64,000 nucleotides of DNA from NCBI GenBank assembly GCA_035610365.1, contig CM069436.1, positions 89,157,912 through 89,221,911 on the forward strand. Reading direction: 5' to 3'. The position numbers and the translations under genes are program-made. A model generated the notes under the pieces. The model saw only the letters and a program-made list of their open reading frames with translations, made no database searches and was not told the origin of the DNA. The stretch is from Aquatica leii. Its lineage: Eukaryota; Arthropoda; Insecta; Coleoptera; Lampyridae. This document shows, piece after piece, positions 23,228 through 32,945 of the stretch (its first letter is position 1; every line of letters starts with the position of its first letter).

Positions 23228-24180
23228 CCTAAATACTAAATGTCAGTATACAAACGCAAAAAATATCACAGTTAAAGAATAACACGTCATAATTTTAATA
23301 TGACAGTATTGTGAGTGGAAAAAACCGCGGAACAAAAAATAAATAAATAATAAACAATAATTGTATGACATGTGTAAGATGTAGTATGTACAAAATATTT
23401 AAAACAAACAAAAAGAATATATATATATATATACAAAGATATTTAAAATAAAACAATAAATTAAGAGATTATGGATTATTGCTATTAGAGATCATTCTTT
23501 CAGAAATCCAGATTAAGTAAAGGTGAAGGTAAAACCCAAAAATGCAAGCAAATAAAAATTATTGCATAAAACCACTTAATGCAAATAATTATTAGAACTG
23601 TAAAAACATATTGAAATATCGAAGGATAGATAATAAAGCAAAATCGTGGATTGTGCTGTATGTATGTAACTTCGTCATTTACGTGTCTCAAGCCAGGATG
23701 AGAAAAGAAAAGAGTGAGTAGTAACAACCTCGTAACGGCCTAGGGTAACAAGTAAAAACTAGCCAACGGTCTCATAGGTGACTACGAAAGCGGAAGAGAT
23801 ACAATAAGAGATAGTAGACCTCTACATACGGAACCAATGCTGCAGGGTATAAAGCCTGACCTTTGTCCAAGATTACGGGTAAACACTACACCGGTAGCAA
23901 ACGCGACAAAAAAGATTTCAAAATGGATGTGCTAGTGTAAATAGCAATCTCGCTTTTGGGAAGAATTCAGAAGCAAAAACCGAAAATCGTCGGAATAAGC
24001 GACCATATGTAGTTACCAACAGCTTATAGCATAGACTGAATGAGTGACCACAGGAAGGACACTCTCTTTGGTACGCATAAGTGGACCCAAGGGCGAATGA
24101 ACCTGTACTGTTCAACGACATAGAATGATGACCGCAGGGAGTCTCTGACGTAAAATGAGCGAGAAATGAACAATGCAATG
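23228..24180. other. spacer with TA microsatellite and an unassigned GC-richer block
   Basis: A (TA)n tract lies near 23420-23432. From about 23700 to 24180 the composition is more balanced (for example GGTAAACACTACACCGGTAGC), suggesting an element terminus or UTR, but I cannot assign it. It abuts the LINE fragment at 24185, so it may be that element's 3' region or a separate insertion. Confidence 0.4.
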
Positions 24181-24184
24181 GAAC

Positions 24185-25405
24185 AATGTATTATGCAAGA
24201 GCAGACACCGCCTACCCCATACCTGACCTACAATTCTATTACATTTCTTTGCCAACCACTTTATGTGAGCTTCATTTTTATTGTCGTATCTGATTCGATA
24301 ACTCAAATACGTCACTTTTATTACCTCGTCCCCCCACTTCCACTCTACTTTTTTTTACCCCCTTCTCTTTTTGAAACACTACCATCTTTGTTTTTCCTAC
24401 ATTTACACTTAAACACTTTTTTTCCAGATACTTTTTTACTGTCTTTACCATCTCCTTCATTTCTCTTTCTTTTTTGGCTATAATCACTATGTCATTCGCA
24501 TACGCCAAAACCCACACTTTTAACCTATTTTATTCTTTCTTTCGTTCTCTCTCCTATATATTTCTATTGTTCTATTTGCTTCTTCTATTTCTTCTTTTTG
24601 TATAGTAGTACCGCTCCCTCCTCTTGTTATCCTTTTTACTTCAAATTTACCCTTCCTCTCTTCTTCCCCCTCTAAGACCTCTACGCAATGTTCTCTCCAT
24701 TTTTTCATATCAATTTGTATCCCCCCTTTTTTTCCAATTTTCCTTTCTTTATTCAAAAAGCTCCATATGTCTCCTTCATTTTCTAACATTTTTATATGTT
24801 TTTCCAACTCTTTTTTATATTCCTCTTTTCTCTTACAACACTCTTTTCTATATTGCGATCTTAATCTTTTATATTCCTGAATATCAATTTTTCCTTTTTT
24901 CCACCTTCTTTTACCTATTCTTACTAGCTTTCTGGCTTTCCTACATTTCTTATTCCACCACCTCTTTTTTTTATACTCCTTTATGTTTTTTTCTAGTATT
25001 TTGTCTTTCTACTGCTTTATCCATTTTACTGGTCAATTCTTTCACTCCTTCCTCCACCCATTGTTTTTCCTCTAATTTTTTCTTATAAACCTCAATAATT
25101 TCATGTGTCCATACCTTTTTCTCCCTTTAAACTGTGTCTGAATTTTTTCTTTCTCTCTTTTAGCTTTACTTAAAATAGCTGATGGTCAGAATCAACTACT
25201 TCCCCTATTTTAAAACTTTCTATTTCCTCCAAAACCTACCTACTAACTATTACATAATCTATTATAGATTCTCCCCTCTTACTTATATATGTATATTCTC
25301 CTTTTTCCGCTTCCTCCATATTTCCCTTCCCCTCACATAACTCTAATAGCTCTCTACCTTGTTTGTTTAATTCCAGACTTCTATCTCTATGGACGTCGCT
25401 TGAAA
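24185..25405 (-). pseudogene. LINE ORF2 fragment: endonuclease end, linker, RT; internally deleted
   Basis: Read on the minus strand from 25405. The endonuclease end has SIIDYVIVS and DSDHQ. A Lys/Glu-rich linker follows (WRKGKIDIQEYKRLRSQYRK-like run), then KKWREHCVEVLEGEEER (about 24720), the pre-RT block. At about 24520 the reading jumps to the RT palm: LAYANDIVIIAKKEREMKEMV, NVGKTKMVVF, then after a frameshift YLSYRIR and AKKCNRIVGQVWG (to about 24200). The YADD box is YAND, so the second Asp of the polymerase site is not conserved. The segment between pre-RT and palm is missing. The purine-rich coding strand explains the CT-rich look of the plus strand. Confidence 0.8.
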
Positions 25406-25411
25406 AAAAAT

Positions 25412-25660
25412 CTATTGATAAGGAGGTAACATGTCATGTTTAATGTGTTTTTTTATTAAAATGGCCGAGTCTCCTCTAGCGTGATAGTCTGCTTCTGAGT
25501 GATTTGTGAAGTAAAGTTGATAATTGTGTACTTTGAAATGCGTTCTGCTATTAAAATGTGTTTCTGAAACAAGTGAGATGTCTAAATCATTGTGGAGGAG
25601 AAACGTTTCTAGCTCATGTTTATAATTTACAAGACCGTTAGTTTTATATATTGGAGCCAT
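25412..25660 (-). pseudogene. Jockey-clade ORF2: endonuclease N-terminus, truncated
   Basis: The frame starts near the stop of the preceding ORF1 and reads NGLVNYKHELETFLLHNDLD, then SLVSETHF, then a damaged GGTAI segment (RGDSAILIKKHIKH). This is the start of Jockey-type EEP endonucleases, with the catalytic Glu of the SET motif preserved. It is cut off at about 25410, where the sequence switches to the unrelated LINE fragment on the same strand. Confidence 0.8.
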
Positions 25661-25664
25661 ATTT

Positions 25665-26265
25665 ATGCTTTTAGTTCTTCTCGGAGGAGTCTAATTTGTG
25701 TGGTAACTTCATTAATGGTCTGTTGTTGTGATTGGATTGTTCGTTGAAGTATGATTATTATCGAAGTAAAGTAGTAGTCTTGTAAATAGGTGACACTTGG
25801 AATTTGGAGAATTGGCTGTTGTTGCGTCTGAGACAATGATTGAGATAGATTGTACAGCTTTTAGCGTGATGATTGCTGTTGTAATAGCCGCTGTTGTCGT
25901 TGCTGGTGATGTTGGTTTTGCTGTTGACTCTGTTGTAGCTGTTCTTTTTGTTGATGATTGTACTGCTGTTGGTGGGTCTGTTGTCTCTGTTGTTCATTTT
26001 GGAGACGTAAGGTATAACTTGAATTTGCTGTGTTTGAGTGTTTTTTGTTTAGAATTTTAAAGTACACTTTGCACCTTTTGTGGTTAGCAGGGTGTTGACC
26101 AAGACTAATGACACATTTGGGCGGTTTTCCACCATCGCAATTTTTTTACAAGTACGGTAATTATGCAATTCTGCACATTTTACACAGTGTGCTGGTCTAT
26201 TGCGTGTATGTTCGTAGCACTGGCAATTATTGCATTGTGGTATCAGCGTTTTTTATTTTCCTATA
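25665..26265 (-). pseudogene. Jockey ORF1 (Gag-like) C-terminal half with zinc knuckles
   Basis: The minus strand reads QCNNCQCYEHTRNRPAHC from about 26245, a CCHC-type knuckle with a second Cys set (CVKCAELHNYRTC). After a frameshift comes a long Gln-rich tract (26067-25861, mostly CAA/CAG) and a C-terminal segment ending just before the ORF2 start at 25660. This is the Jockey ORF1 plan: PRE_C2HC domain, knuckles, low-complexity tail. The PRE_C2HC domain is displaced to 26960-27260. Such Gag-like proteins bind element RNA. Confidence 0.78.
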
Positions 26266-26278
26266 AAGAAAGTATAGC

Positions 26279-26699
26279 GATCGCAATTTTTTTTCAAAAA
26301 GTTTTTATTGCATAATTTTACGTTTCAAAATCTCCTGAATCAGAAAAATGTATTTTTAACAAAAAAAATTTGGGTGTCTGTGTGTGTCTTTGTGTGTAAC
26401 GACGTACCTACGATAACTGTAGAACCGAAGGTTCTAGTAACTTGAAATTTGGTATGGAGCTGGGTTTTCATATTCTCTCGGTTCTATCAAAAGATGGGTC
26501 TGATGAAGAAACCGAAAGTGGGTGTATCCGCCATTTTTAACAGTTTTTCTTATATAATTTTGTACGTATGTAAATTATTCGAATTATTTGTACAGTTTCT
26601 TATAGATATAATTCTTCCTAACAATTTATTCAAATAAAAAAATTTCTAACATTAACAGTTTATCAGATTTTTAATGTGTAATTTAAAATGAATTCACAG
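26279..26699. repeat. dispersed repeat, copy A (about 420 bp)
   Basis: It shares with 27441-27664 the ordered blocks CGCAATTTTTTT, TTTTACGTTT, GTGTGTGT, AACTTGAAATTTGGTAT, GAGCTGG, TTTTCATATT, CGGTTCTATCAAAAGAT and CTAACATTAACA. Copy A has about 140 bp more in its middle. It interrupts a Jockey ORF1, so at least this copy is likely part of an insertion. Confidence 0.8.
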
Positions 26700-27290
26700 A
26701 TATAATATAGTTTCGAATCCTGCCTGCGACAATTGTTTTTACCGATTTTCTAAAGGGATAAGTACTATTGAGGCGCACAAATATAAGAGTTAGTCGATAT
26801 GATCTTAATGAATCGAGGAGAAAAATTTCAAAAAAATTATAGCATGCTAGGAAATCAATACTAGCGTGTTCATACCACTTCAAAATGGTTTTATGACAAG
26901 ATAACCTTAAAAAATATGTAGACGTTTCTTCATCATTTCTTATAGAAAATCGTGCGACCACACCAGTTTTTTTAATTAGTTCTTTAAATATGACTATTGC
27001 GTTTCCGATGCGGGTTATTTTAATGATTTTGTTGTTATTATCTTTACGCTTGATATCTATAAAGAATCGATTCTTCTTTTGTTTAGTTTCTCTATTCATA
27101 ACATTCATAATGTTCTCTACTTTATGGTTTTTTTCTTCCAGTTCCGATTTTATGAATTCTAAATCTGTGGTATGTTTTTTAAGACAACGCAAAAAGTTTC
27201 TTCTCTTCGTGGCTGTAGGTATGTCCAGCAACTTTGTTGGCGTCTATAACATCCCGTATGGTTTTTTAGTTTGTTAAGTTATTTATTTGT
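26700..27290 (-). pseudogene. Jockey ORF1 fragment with PRE_C2HC-like domain
   Basis: On the minus strand (frame 27231-26683) the reading CLKKHTTDLEFIKSELEEKNHKVENIMNV followed by FFIDIKRKDNNNKI matches the PRE_C2HC domain that precedes the zinc knuckles in Jockey Gag. Homology ends at about 26965 (after NAIVIFKELIKKT). The remaining codons to 26683 are unrelated, low-homology sequence. Its position and strand fit the same Jockey copy as 25412-26265, with about 700 bp inserted between the two domains. Confidence 0.68.
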
Positions 27291-27440
27291 AACTTTAGTT
27301 TGTTGTCTTGCAAAAGTTGACATCGATAATTCGTTTTGGGCAAATGATTTTCAATCAGTGTAATCAGTGAATTGATAGTTTTTATGTAATGGAGTATGAA
27401 TCGTGGAGTTTGTATCTTAGTTTCTGCCCTTGTATTGTCT

Positions 27441-27664
27441 GTGATTGCAATTTTTTTGCAAAATTTTACGTTTTAAGGTCTGTGTGTGTGTAACGTTGAA
27501 TGCACGATAACTCTCGAACCAAAAATCCTAGTAACTTAAAATTTGGTATAGAGCTGGCTTTTCATATTTTTTCGGTTCTATCAAAAGATTTATTTAAATT
27601 TTAAAAAAATTCTAACATTAACACTCTATTAGATATTTGATTTATAATTTAAAGTGAAATGCAG
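27441..27664. repeat. dispersed repeat, copy B (about 220 bp)
   Basis: Direct-orientation relative of copy A at 26279-26699, lacking its central portion. It lies immediately left of the gypsy fragment starting at 27661, so it marks the junction of two insertions. Confidence 0.8.
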
Positions 27665-28660
27665 AGGCAATGAGAGGGACTTTATGAAATTGTGCAGCGT
27701 TTTAATGACATCATATATCGCATCCAGAAGCCACCCAGAGGCAAACCAAAAGTGGTTCACATTAATCGTGTAGCTGGCTATAACCACGTTAGACAAGACG
27801 AAGCCCAAACCAAGGTGATAACAAGCAGAACCAAGAATCAAGGTAATGTAATAGATTTCGATAAGTTTATGAGTATATACGAAGAGTTCTAAAAAGGCTA
27901 GATTCAGAGTTACAACCGAGAAACAACAAGACCTGTTCCAAACACGAAAAGATTACGCCATCTCACATTGCGTGTGCAAACTTGAGATTTTTAGAGAGGT
28001 TGCAGTCGTATTTAAGAAGTTTGGCCGGCTAGATGAACTACGAAGACAGCAACCGGCGGTGGACAAAGTCTTAAAATTACGTGATGACCGACACTTCATT
28101 TTTTACATGATTACCAAAAAGTATTCACGTACAAAGCCGTCATACGAAAACATGTATCAAACATTATGCAATCTCAAAAGAGAAATGGAGTTTTACAACA
28201 TTAAGAAATTGGCAGTACCCAAGCTTGGTTGTGGCTTAGATCAACTGGATTAAAGGACAGTTCAAAATATGTTGAAAATCGTCTTCCGGGGAACAGACGT
28301 TGAAGTGTTAGTCTGCAGTTACCATCTAAGTAGAGCATCGAATCAGAAAAAGTCTATTGACTGCAACTTTTATGCTCAAGGAAGTTGTCGAAATAGAGAG
28401 AACTACCGCTATCACCACGATCATTTCTACTGTTGCTGTATTAGGTTTCCTGTTCTGGAACCGAACAGTCTTGAAAAGGGGACAATGAAGCGTTCTCAAA
28501 GTATTTGTAAACTTTGAAAGGCCGATCAACAAGAATAGAATATTCTGGATTCTGATAACGGAAAAAGAGGAAGTTAGAGTCAGTTTTTCCAATCGAGTCG
28601 GAGCAAGAAGTTTAAATAAATAAAGTGTTTAAGACGTGTGCTAAAATAAATAAAAATGCA
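27661..28660 (+). pseudogene. second gypsy copy: integrase tail, macrodomain, CCCH remnant
   Basis: This starts inside the integrase GPY/F region (QRFNDIIYRIQKPP) and follows the first element to the end of pol. The macrodomain is spread over frames at about 27900-28330. It keeps AVVFKKFG, YMITKKYSR and KLAVPKLGCGLDQLD, so the proposed catalytic Lys and Asp positions are unchanged. A nonsense codon follows GCGLDQLD at 28250. The CCCH region (28359-28420) reads CNFYAQGSC, but the third Cys is Tyr. The copy is older than the one at 1-4390 and 5'-truncated. It shows that the extra domains belong to the family and are not a single-copy accident. Confidence 0.88.
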
Positions 28661-28925
28661 TAAAGTGAAAATAAATACCAGTGTAGACAAAAAAATTGCG
28701 GAAAGGAAATACCTATTATAATGATATAAATTACATGTAAGTTATTTTTCTTAAATATAACATATAAAGACAATAAAAAATAGGTATCAAGGCCCGATTA
28801 TTGTTGGGCACTTATGCACGATTGCCCAAGACAATTTTGCACAACAGGAACAGTTAAAAGACAATTTCTTGATACTAACATTAGAATGTTTTTCGGGTTT
28901 GGACTGTGTCATTGTTGTTGTAACC

Positions 28926-28975
28926 GAAGTTGCCAACGTTTCGCCCACTTTCGTAAGGGGTTCATCAGGGCGTGA
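28926..28975 (-). ncRNA. hammerhead-like ribozyme motif of the Penelope 3' region
   Basis: On the minus strand CTGATGA (28968-28962) is followed by a stem II candidate with the loop ACGAAA and then CGAAAC (28943-28938) and GTTGGCAAC. CTGATGA...GAAA is the hammerhead core, and such motifs are known from the terminal repeats of Penelope elements. Stem II has one mismatch (C opposite T), and I could not find a clean stem I partner. I therefore call it a motif and not a proven active ribozyme. Confidence 0.5.
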
Positions 28976-29164
28976 AATAAATTGCAAAACTCAAACAAGC
29001 AACCAAAATCTAACTAAGAACTTCTCAAAAGTTAAGTTATCCACTTGTGAAACAAACTCTGAAAAGGTAAGAAAGAAAACGATAACTTGTGAACCAAGCC
29101 AGATTCTAAACTCCGTAGAAATGACTTAAGAAGAAGTAGTCTCCGTATATAAGGAACGTGTTTT

Positions 29165-29981
29165 CGATAAATGACTAATGACCGGGAACCAAAGAGAGGA
29201 TAAGCTCGAAACCATGATCGCGATTGAAGTTATTGGGGTGTTTGATGATTTCTATACTTTCTCGAAATTTCCTGTTGAAAAAGAATGGAGATTTGGCAAT
29301 CAACGAAACATGATCAAAATCTATCTTGTGACCTGTAGTAAAATGATGTTCAGCAACCGCAGACTTGGAAATATACCTTTTCCTTATACAACGAACATGT
29401 TCTGAAATGCGAGTAATGACGGAACGACCGGTTTCACCAATGTATACTAAACCACATGAACAAGGAATCTGGTATACACCTTGAGATCAAAGTGTAGGAA
29501 ATTTGTCTTTGGAAGAAGGAAGAATTTGAGAGATTTTGTCTGTCGAGTTGAATATGGGTTTAATACCATTCTTACAAAAGAGTTTCCCTATTTGATCTGT
29601 AACCTTGTGAATGTAGGGTAAAAAAGCCAACTTCGGGTTGGATTCGGGAATAGAAATGTCCTTAGGTAATAGAGTACGTGGATGTAGACGACGATTAATA
29701 ACTCTATGAATATCTCGCTTTACATAACCATTGTTCACTAAGGTTCTAGTAAGATGGCGGAGTTCCAAGTCTAAATTCTCAGGTTGGCAAATAGAAAAGG
29801 CACGATGAACCAAAGATTCAATAACAGAACGTTTCTGTGAAGGATGATGGTGAGACGAAGCATGAAAGTATCTGTCCGTATGGGTGGGTTTGCGATAGAC
29901 AGAATGGCCCAGGAGTCCGTCGGGCTTACGAGTCACAACAACGTCAAGAAATGGAAGAGAACCATTACTTTCGATATCCAT
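29165..29981 (-). pseudogene. Penelope ORF: RT thumb, linker and GIY-YIG endonuclease
   Basis: The frame begins with SLPFLDVVVTRKPDG and continues through the linker to 29487, where a TGA interrupts it. After the stop the same frame reads GVYQIPCSCGLVYIGETGRSV and then the KSAVAEHHFTTGH block, the GIY-YIG endonuclease with its CCHH-like insertion typical of Penelope. This enzyme nicks target DNA for priming. The frame runs to about 29165. Confidence 0.87.
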
Positions 29982-30303
29982 AGTAAATTTGATATTCTAA
30001 GTGTTGATTGTTAAGATGATCAAGAAACTTAGACAATTCAAGATGACTATGAGACCAAACAATAAACGTGTCGTCAACATACCTAAACCACACTTTAGGT
30101 TTTAATACTAATGATTCCAAAGCAATCGTTTCAAAGGATTCCATAAAAATGTTAGCTACAATAGGTAATAGAGGAGAACCCATAGCAGCACCAGAAACTT
30201 GTTCGTAAAATTTGTTATCAAATTGGAAGTAAATAGAGGATAGAAGAAGAACCAAACTCAAATCCCTGCCATGTTGAGACAGAATCTGTTTGATGATAGT
30301 AAG
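29965..30303 (-). pseudogene. Penelope ORF: RT palm
   Basis: Same frame as the previous piece. It reads SGAAMGSPL, VANIFMESFE and WFRYVDDTFIVW; YVDD carries the catalytic Asp pair. A frameshift at about 29985 moves the homology to the next frame. Confidence 0.88.
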
Positions 30304-31315
30304 CTAATCCTTAATAGGAACTTTAGTAAAAAGTGAAGTAACATCAAAGCTCACGAGAAGATCTTGGGGTTCAAGTTTTATAGTTTCTAGACGTTGAATA
30401 AAATGCTGAGAGTTGAGAATGTGAGAAGAGGTTTTACCTGTAAACTCGCAAAGAATGTTGGACAAGAACTTGGCTAGCTTGTAGGTAGGAAATTGGATAG
30501 TACTGACGATAGGTCGAAAAGGAATACCTTGTTTGTGAATTTTGGAAAGTCCATATGGTGGTTTAGAATTTGATGGGGTAAGTCGACGTTTAGTTTCAGG
30601 AGTTAGATTGGAAGATTTAATGATTTGGCTGCCCTCGCGTTCAATCCTCGAAGTGGGGTTGTTAGTTAGAAGAGTGTAAGTTTCCTCAGACAAAATAGAA
30701 TTGATTTTCGTAACATAATCAATTTGATTCAAAACTACAGTGGCGTTGCCTTTGTCGGTTGGAAGAACAATAATATCAGGGTTCTTACAAAAACTTTTTA
30801 GAGCTGACTCTTCCGACTTAGAAATATTGGATTTAGGAATTTTAGATGATTCAAAGATTTTGCCAGTATTAATACGAATGGGATCTGAAATGTGGCGAGG
30901 AAGATGTCTTATAGAAGACTCAACAGCACATAAAATATCTTCTTTAGGAATACGTTTGAGAGCAACCGCAAAATTCAAACCCTTAGAGAGCACCGATTCC
31001 TGTTCTGAGGTGGGGACCAAACTAGATAAATTGACAACCGCCTTTAAGGAGTTAGTAGTGGATGAAACTTTACGATTCTTGGATTCCAATAATTGAAACT
31101 TTTTGAGGTGACCTTCAGTGGTTAGTCGTAGAGTGGTGTCAGACTGCTGGTAAGTAATGTTGTCGAAAAGTTTCCAATAGTCCGGGGATAGAGTGTTGGC
31201 CAACTCAAGATGAAGATGAAAGAGTTGTTTCGAAATGGTGTCTAACTCTCGCCTAGTTTGCTTAATCCGTTTGCGTATCAACGCTAGACTAGCACGGTGT
31301 AGGATGTTTTTAGAA
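30304..31315 (-). pseudogene. Penelope ORF: N-terminal domain and RT fingers
   Basis: The minus-strand frame starts with a basic helical segment (IRKRIKQTRRELD) and runs through the Penelope N-terminal region to DIIVLPTDKGNATVV and YGLSKIHKQGIPFRPIVS, the hallmark RT blocks of this clade. It then reaches VSFDVTSLFTKVPI, which contains the first catalytic Asp (SFDV). It ends at a TAG after VPIKD (about 30304). Homology continues in frame beyond it, so this is a simple nonsense mutation. The initiating codon is uncertain because homology extends to about 31315 without an obvious ATG. Confidence 0.88.
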
Positions 31316-31367
31316 GAAGGATACGCTTATTATCATCAAACAAATTCTGTTTTAACATGGCAAGGAT

Positions 31368-32485
31368 TTGAGTTTAGTTCCTCTTATTGATAAGTGTCTA
31401 TCCTCTACTTACTTCCAATTTGATAAAAAATTTTACGAACAAGTTTCTGGTGCTGCTATAGGTTCTCCTCTATCACCTGTTGTAGCTAACATTTTTATGG
31501 AATCCTTTGAAACGGTTGCTTTAAAATCATCAGTATTAAAACCTAAAGTGTGGTTTAGGTTTGTTGACGACACGTTTATTGTTTGGTCTCATAGTCATTT
31601 TGAATTGTCTAAGTTTCTTGATCATCTTAACAATCAACACTTAGATATCAAATTTACCATGGAAATCAAAAGTAATGGTTCTCTTCCATTTCTTGGCGTT
31701 CTTGTGACTCGTAAGCCCGACGAACTCCTGGGCCATTCTGTCTATAGCAAACCCACCCATACGGACAGATACCATCATGCTTCGTCTCATCATCATCCTT
31801 CACAGAAACGTTCTGTTATTGAATCTTTGGTTCATCGTGCCTTTTCTATTTGCCAACCTGAGAATCTAGACTCGGAACTTCGCCATCTTACTAGAACCTT
31901 AGTGAACAATGGTTATGTAAAGCGAGATATTCATAGAGTTATTAATCGTCGTCTACATCCACGTGCTCGATTACCTAAGGACATTTCTATTCCCGAATTC
32001 AACCCGAAGTTAGCTTTTTTACCCTACATTCACAAGGTTACAGATCAAATAAGGAAAATCTTTCGTAAGAATGGTATTAAACCCATATTCAACTCGGCAG
32101 GCAAAATCTCTCAGATTCTTCCTTCTCCCAAAGACAAATTTCCTACACTTTCATCTCAAAGTGTATACCAAAGTCCTTGTTCATGTGGTTTAGTATGCAT
32201 TGGTGAAACCGGTCGTTCAGTCATTACTCGCATTTCAGAACATGATTGTTGTATAAGGAAAAGGTGTCCAAGTCTGCGGTTGCTGAACATCATTTTACTA
32301 CAGGTCACAAGATAGATTTTGATAATGTTTTGTTGATTGCCAAATCTCCATTCTTTTTCAACAGGAAATTCCGAGAAAGCATAAAAATCATCAAACACGC
32401 CAATAACTTTAATCGCGATCATGGTTTCAAAAACACGCCCCTTATCAACGGTAACCCAATCAGAGTCGAGCTTAACCATTTGTGA
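31368..32485 (+). pseudogene. Penelope ORF: RT palm to GIY-YIG, one frameshift
   Basis: The first frame (to 32315) carries SGAAIGSPL, the palm box as FVDDTFIVW, the thumb and linker, and VYQSPCSCGLVCIGETGRSV. The Tyr of the second YIG element is Cys here. Near 32245 a frameshift transfers homology to the frame ending at 32485 (KSAVAEHHFTTGHKIDF and FNRDHGF). Apart from this shift it is cleaner than the minus-strand copy, and it is only a fragment because the N-terminal 330 residues are missing. Confidence 0.88.
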
Positions 32486-32535
32486 CGATCCTTTTCCTTT
32501 ATATACGGAGACTATTTCTTCTTAAGTCACTTCTA

Positions 32536-32740
32536 CGGAGTTTAGAATCTGGCTTGGTTTACAAGTTGATTACATAACTCGGTAGTGGTTCTTTGTTAGA
32601 TTTTCGTTTGCTTTTTCAAGTTATCGTTTTCTTTCTTACCTTTGAGAGTTTAGATTATGGCTTGTTTCACAAGTGGATAACCTAACTTTTGAGAAATTCT
32701 TAGTTAGATTTCGGTTGCTTGTTTGAGTTTTGCGATTTAT
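32536..32740 (+). repeat. two-unit tandem repeat in the Penelope 3' region
   Basis: Two imperfect units, each beginning GTTTAGAAT/GTTTAGATT, followed by GGCTTG, TTCACAAGT/TTACAAGT and TTAGATTT, with a period of about 115 bp. The minus-strand copy has a rearranged, shorter version at about 29000-29130. Length variation in this region may reflect template slippage. Confidence 0.7.
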
Positions 32741-32799
32741 CTCACGATTTGTGACGAAGTTTGGAAAATACGGAGATTTTAGAAGAAATATTTTTCCCG

Positions 32800-32860
32800 T
32801 AGAGATTGATAATATAATAGCCCCTTACGAAAGTGGGCGAAACGTTGGCAACTTGAGTTA
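32800..32860 (+). ncRNA. truncated hammerhead-like motif (no CTGATGA box)
   Basis: CCCCTTACGAAAGTGGGCGAAACGTTGGCAAC-like sequence is present as in the other copy (stem II plus GAAAC), but the preceding CTGATGA box is replaced by unrelated sequence (GATTGATAATA). It cannot form a hammerhead core. Confidence 0.55.
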
Positions 32861-32945
32861 CAACAACAATGACACGGTCTAAACCCGGAAGACATTCTAA
32901 TGTTAGTATAGATTCCGGCCGTGAAAGCCTTCGCTATTATATCAA

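Larger units (their letters stand above)
28871..31320 (-). mobile_element. Penelope-like element, minus-strand copy
   Basis: It contains a Penelope-type ORF (RT followed by GIY-YIG endonuclease) on the minus strand, then about 300 bp of 3' sequence with a hammerhead-like motif. Sequence shared with the plus-strand copy (31327-32945) ends at about 28871. It is nearly full length in its coding part but has one frameshift and two nonsense codons. It abuts the plus-strand copy head to head at about 31320. Confidence 0.9.
31327..32945 (+). mobile_element. Penelope-like element, plus-strand copy, 5'-truncated
   Basis: It begins in mid-RT (at the block following the first catalytic Asp) and is closely similar to the minus copy through the GIY-YIG domain. 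Its 3' region contains a duplicated segment of about 115 bp (32536-32740) and a fragment of the hammerhead-like motif. Shared sequence ends at about 32910, with a few more element-like bases (CCGGCCGTGAAAGCC) after it. 5' truncation and inverted pairing are common in Penelope insertions. Confidence 0.9.

Noticed and set aside
24624..25088. 154-codon plus-strand open frame, Phe/Leu/Ser-rich
   Set aside because: It is the antisense of the purine-rich LINE ORF2 on the minus strand.
25797..26060. Val/Ala-rich plus-strand open frame
   Set aside because: Antisense of the Gln-rich Jockey ORF1 tail.
26497..26515. CTGATGAAGAAACCGAAAG as a hammerhead core
   Set aside because: There is no room for stem II between the CTGATGA and GAAA boxes, and no stem I partner.
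30740..31096. 118-codon plus-strand frame within the Penelope region
   Set aside because: Antisense shadow of the Penelope RT frame.
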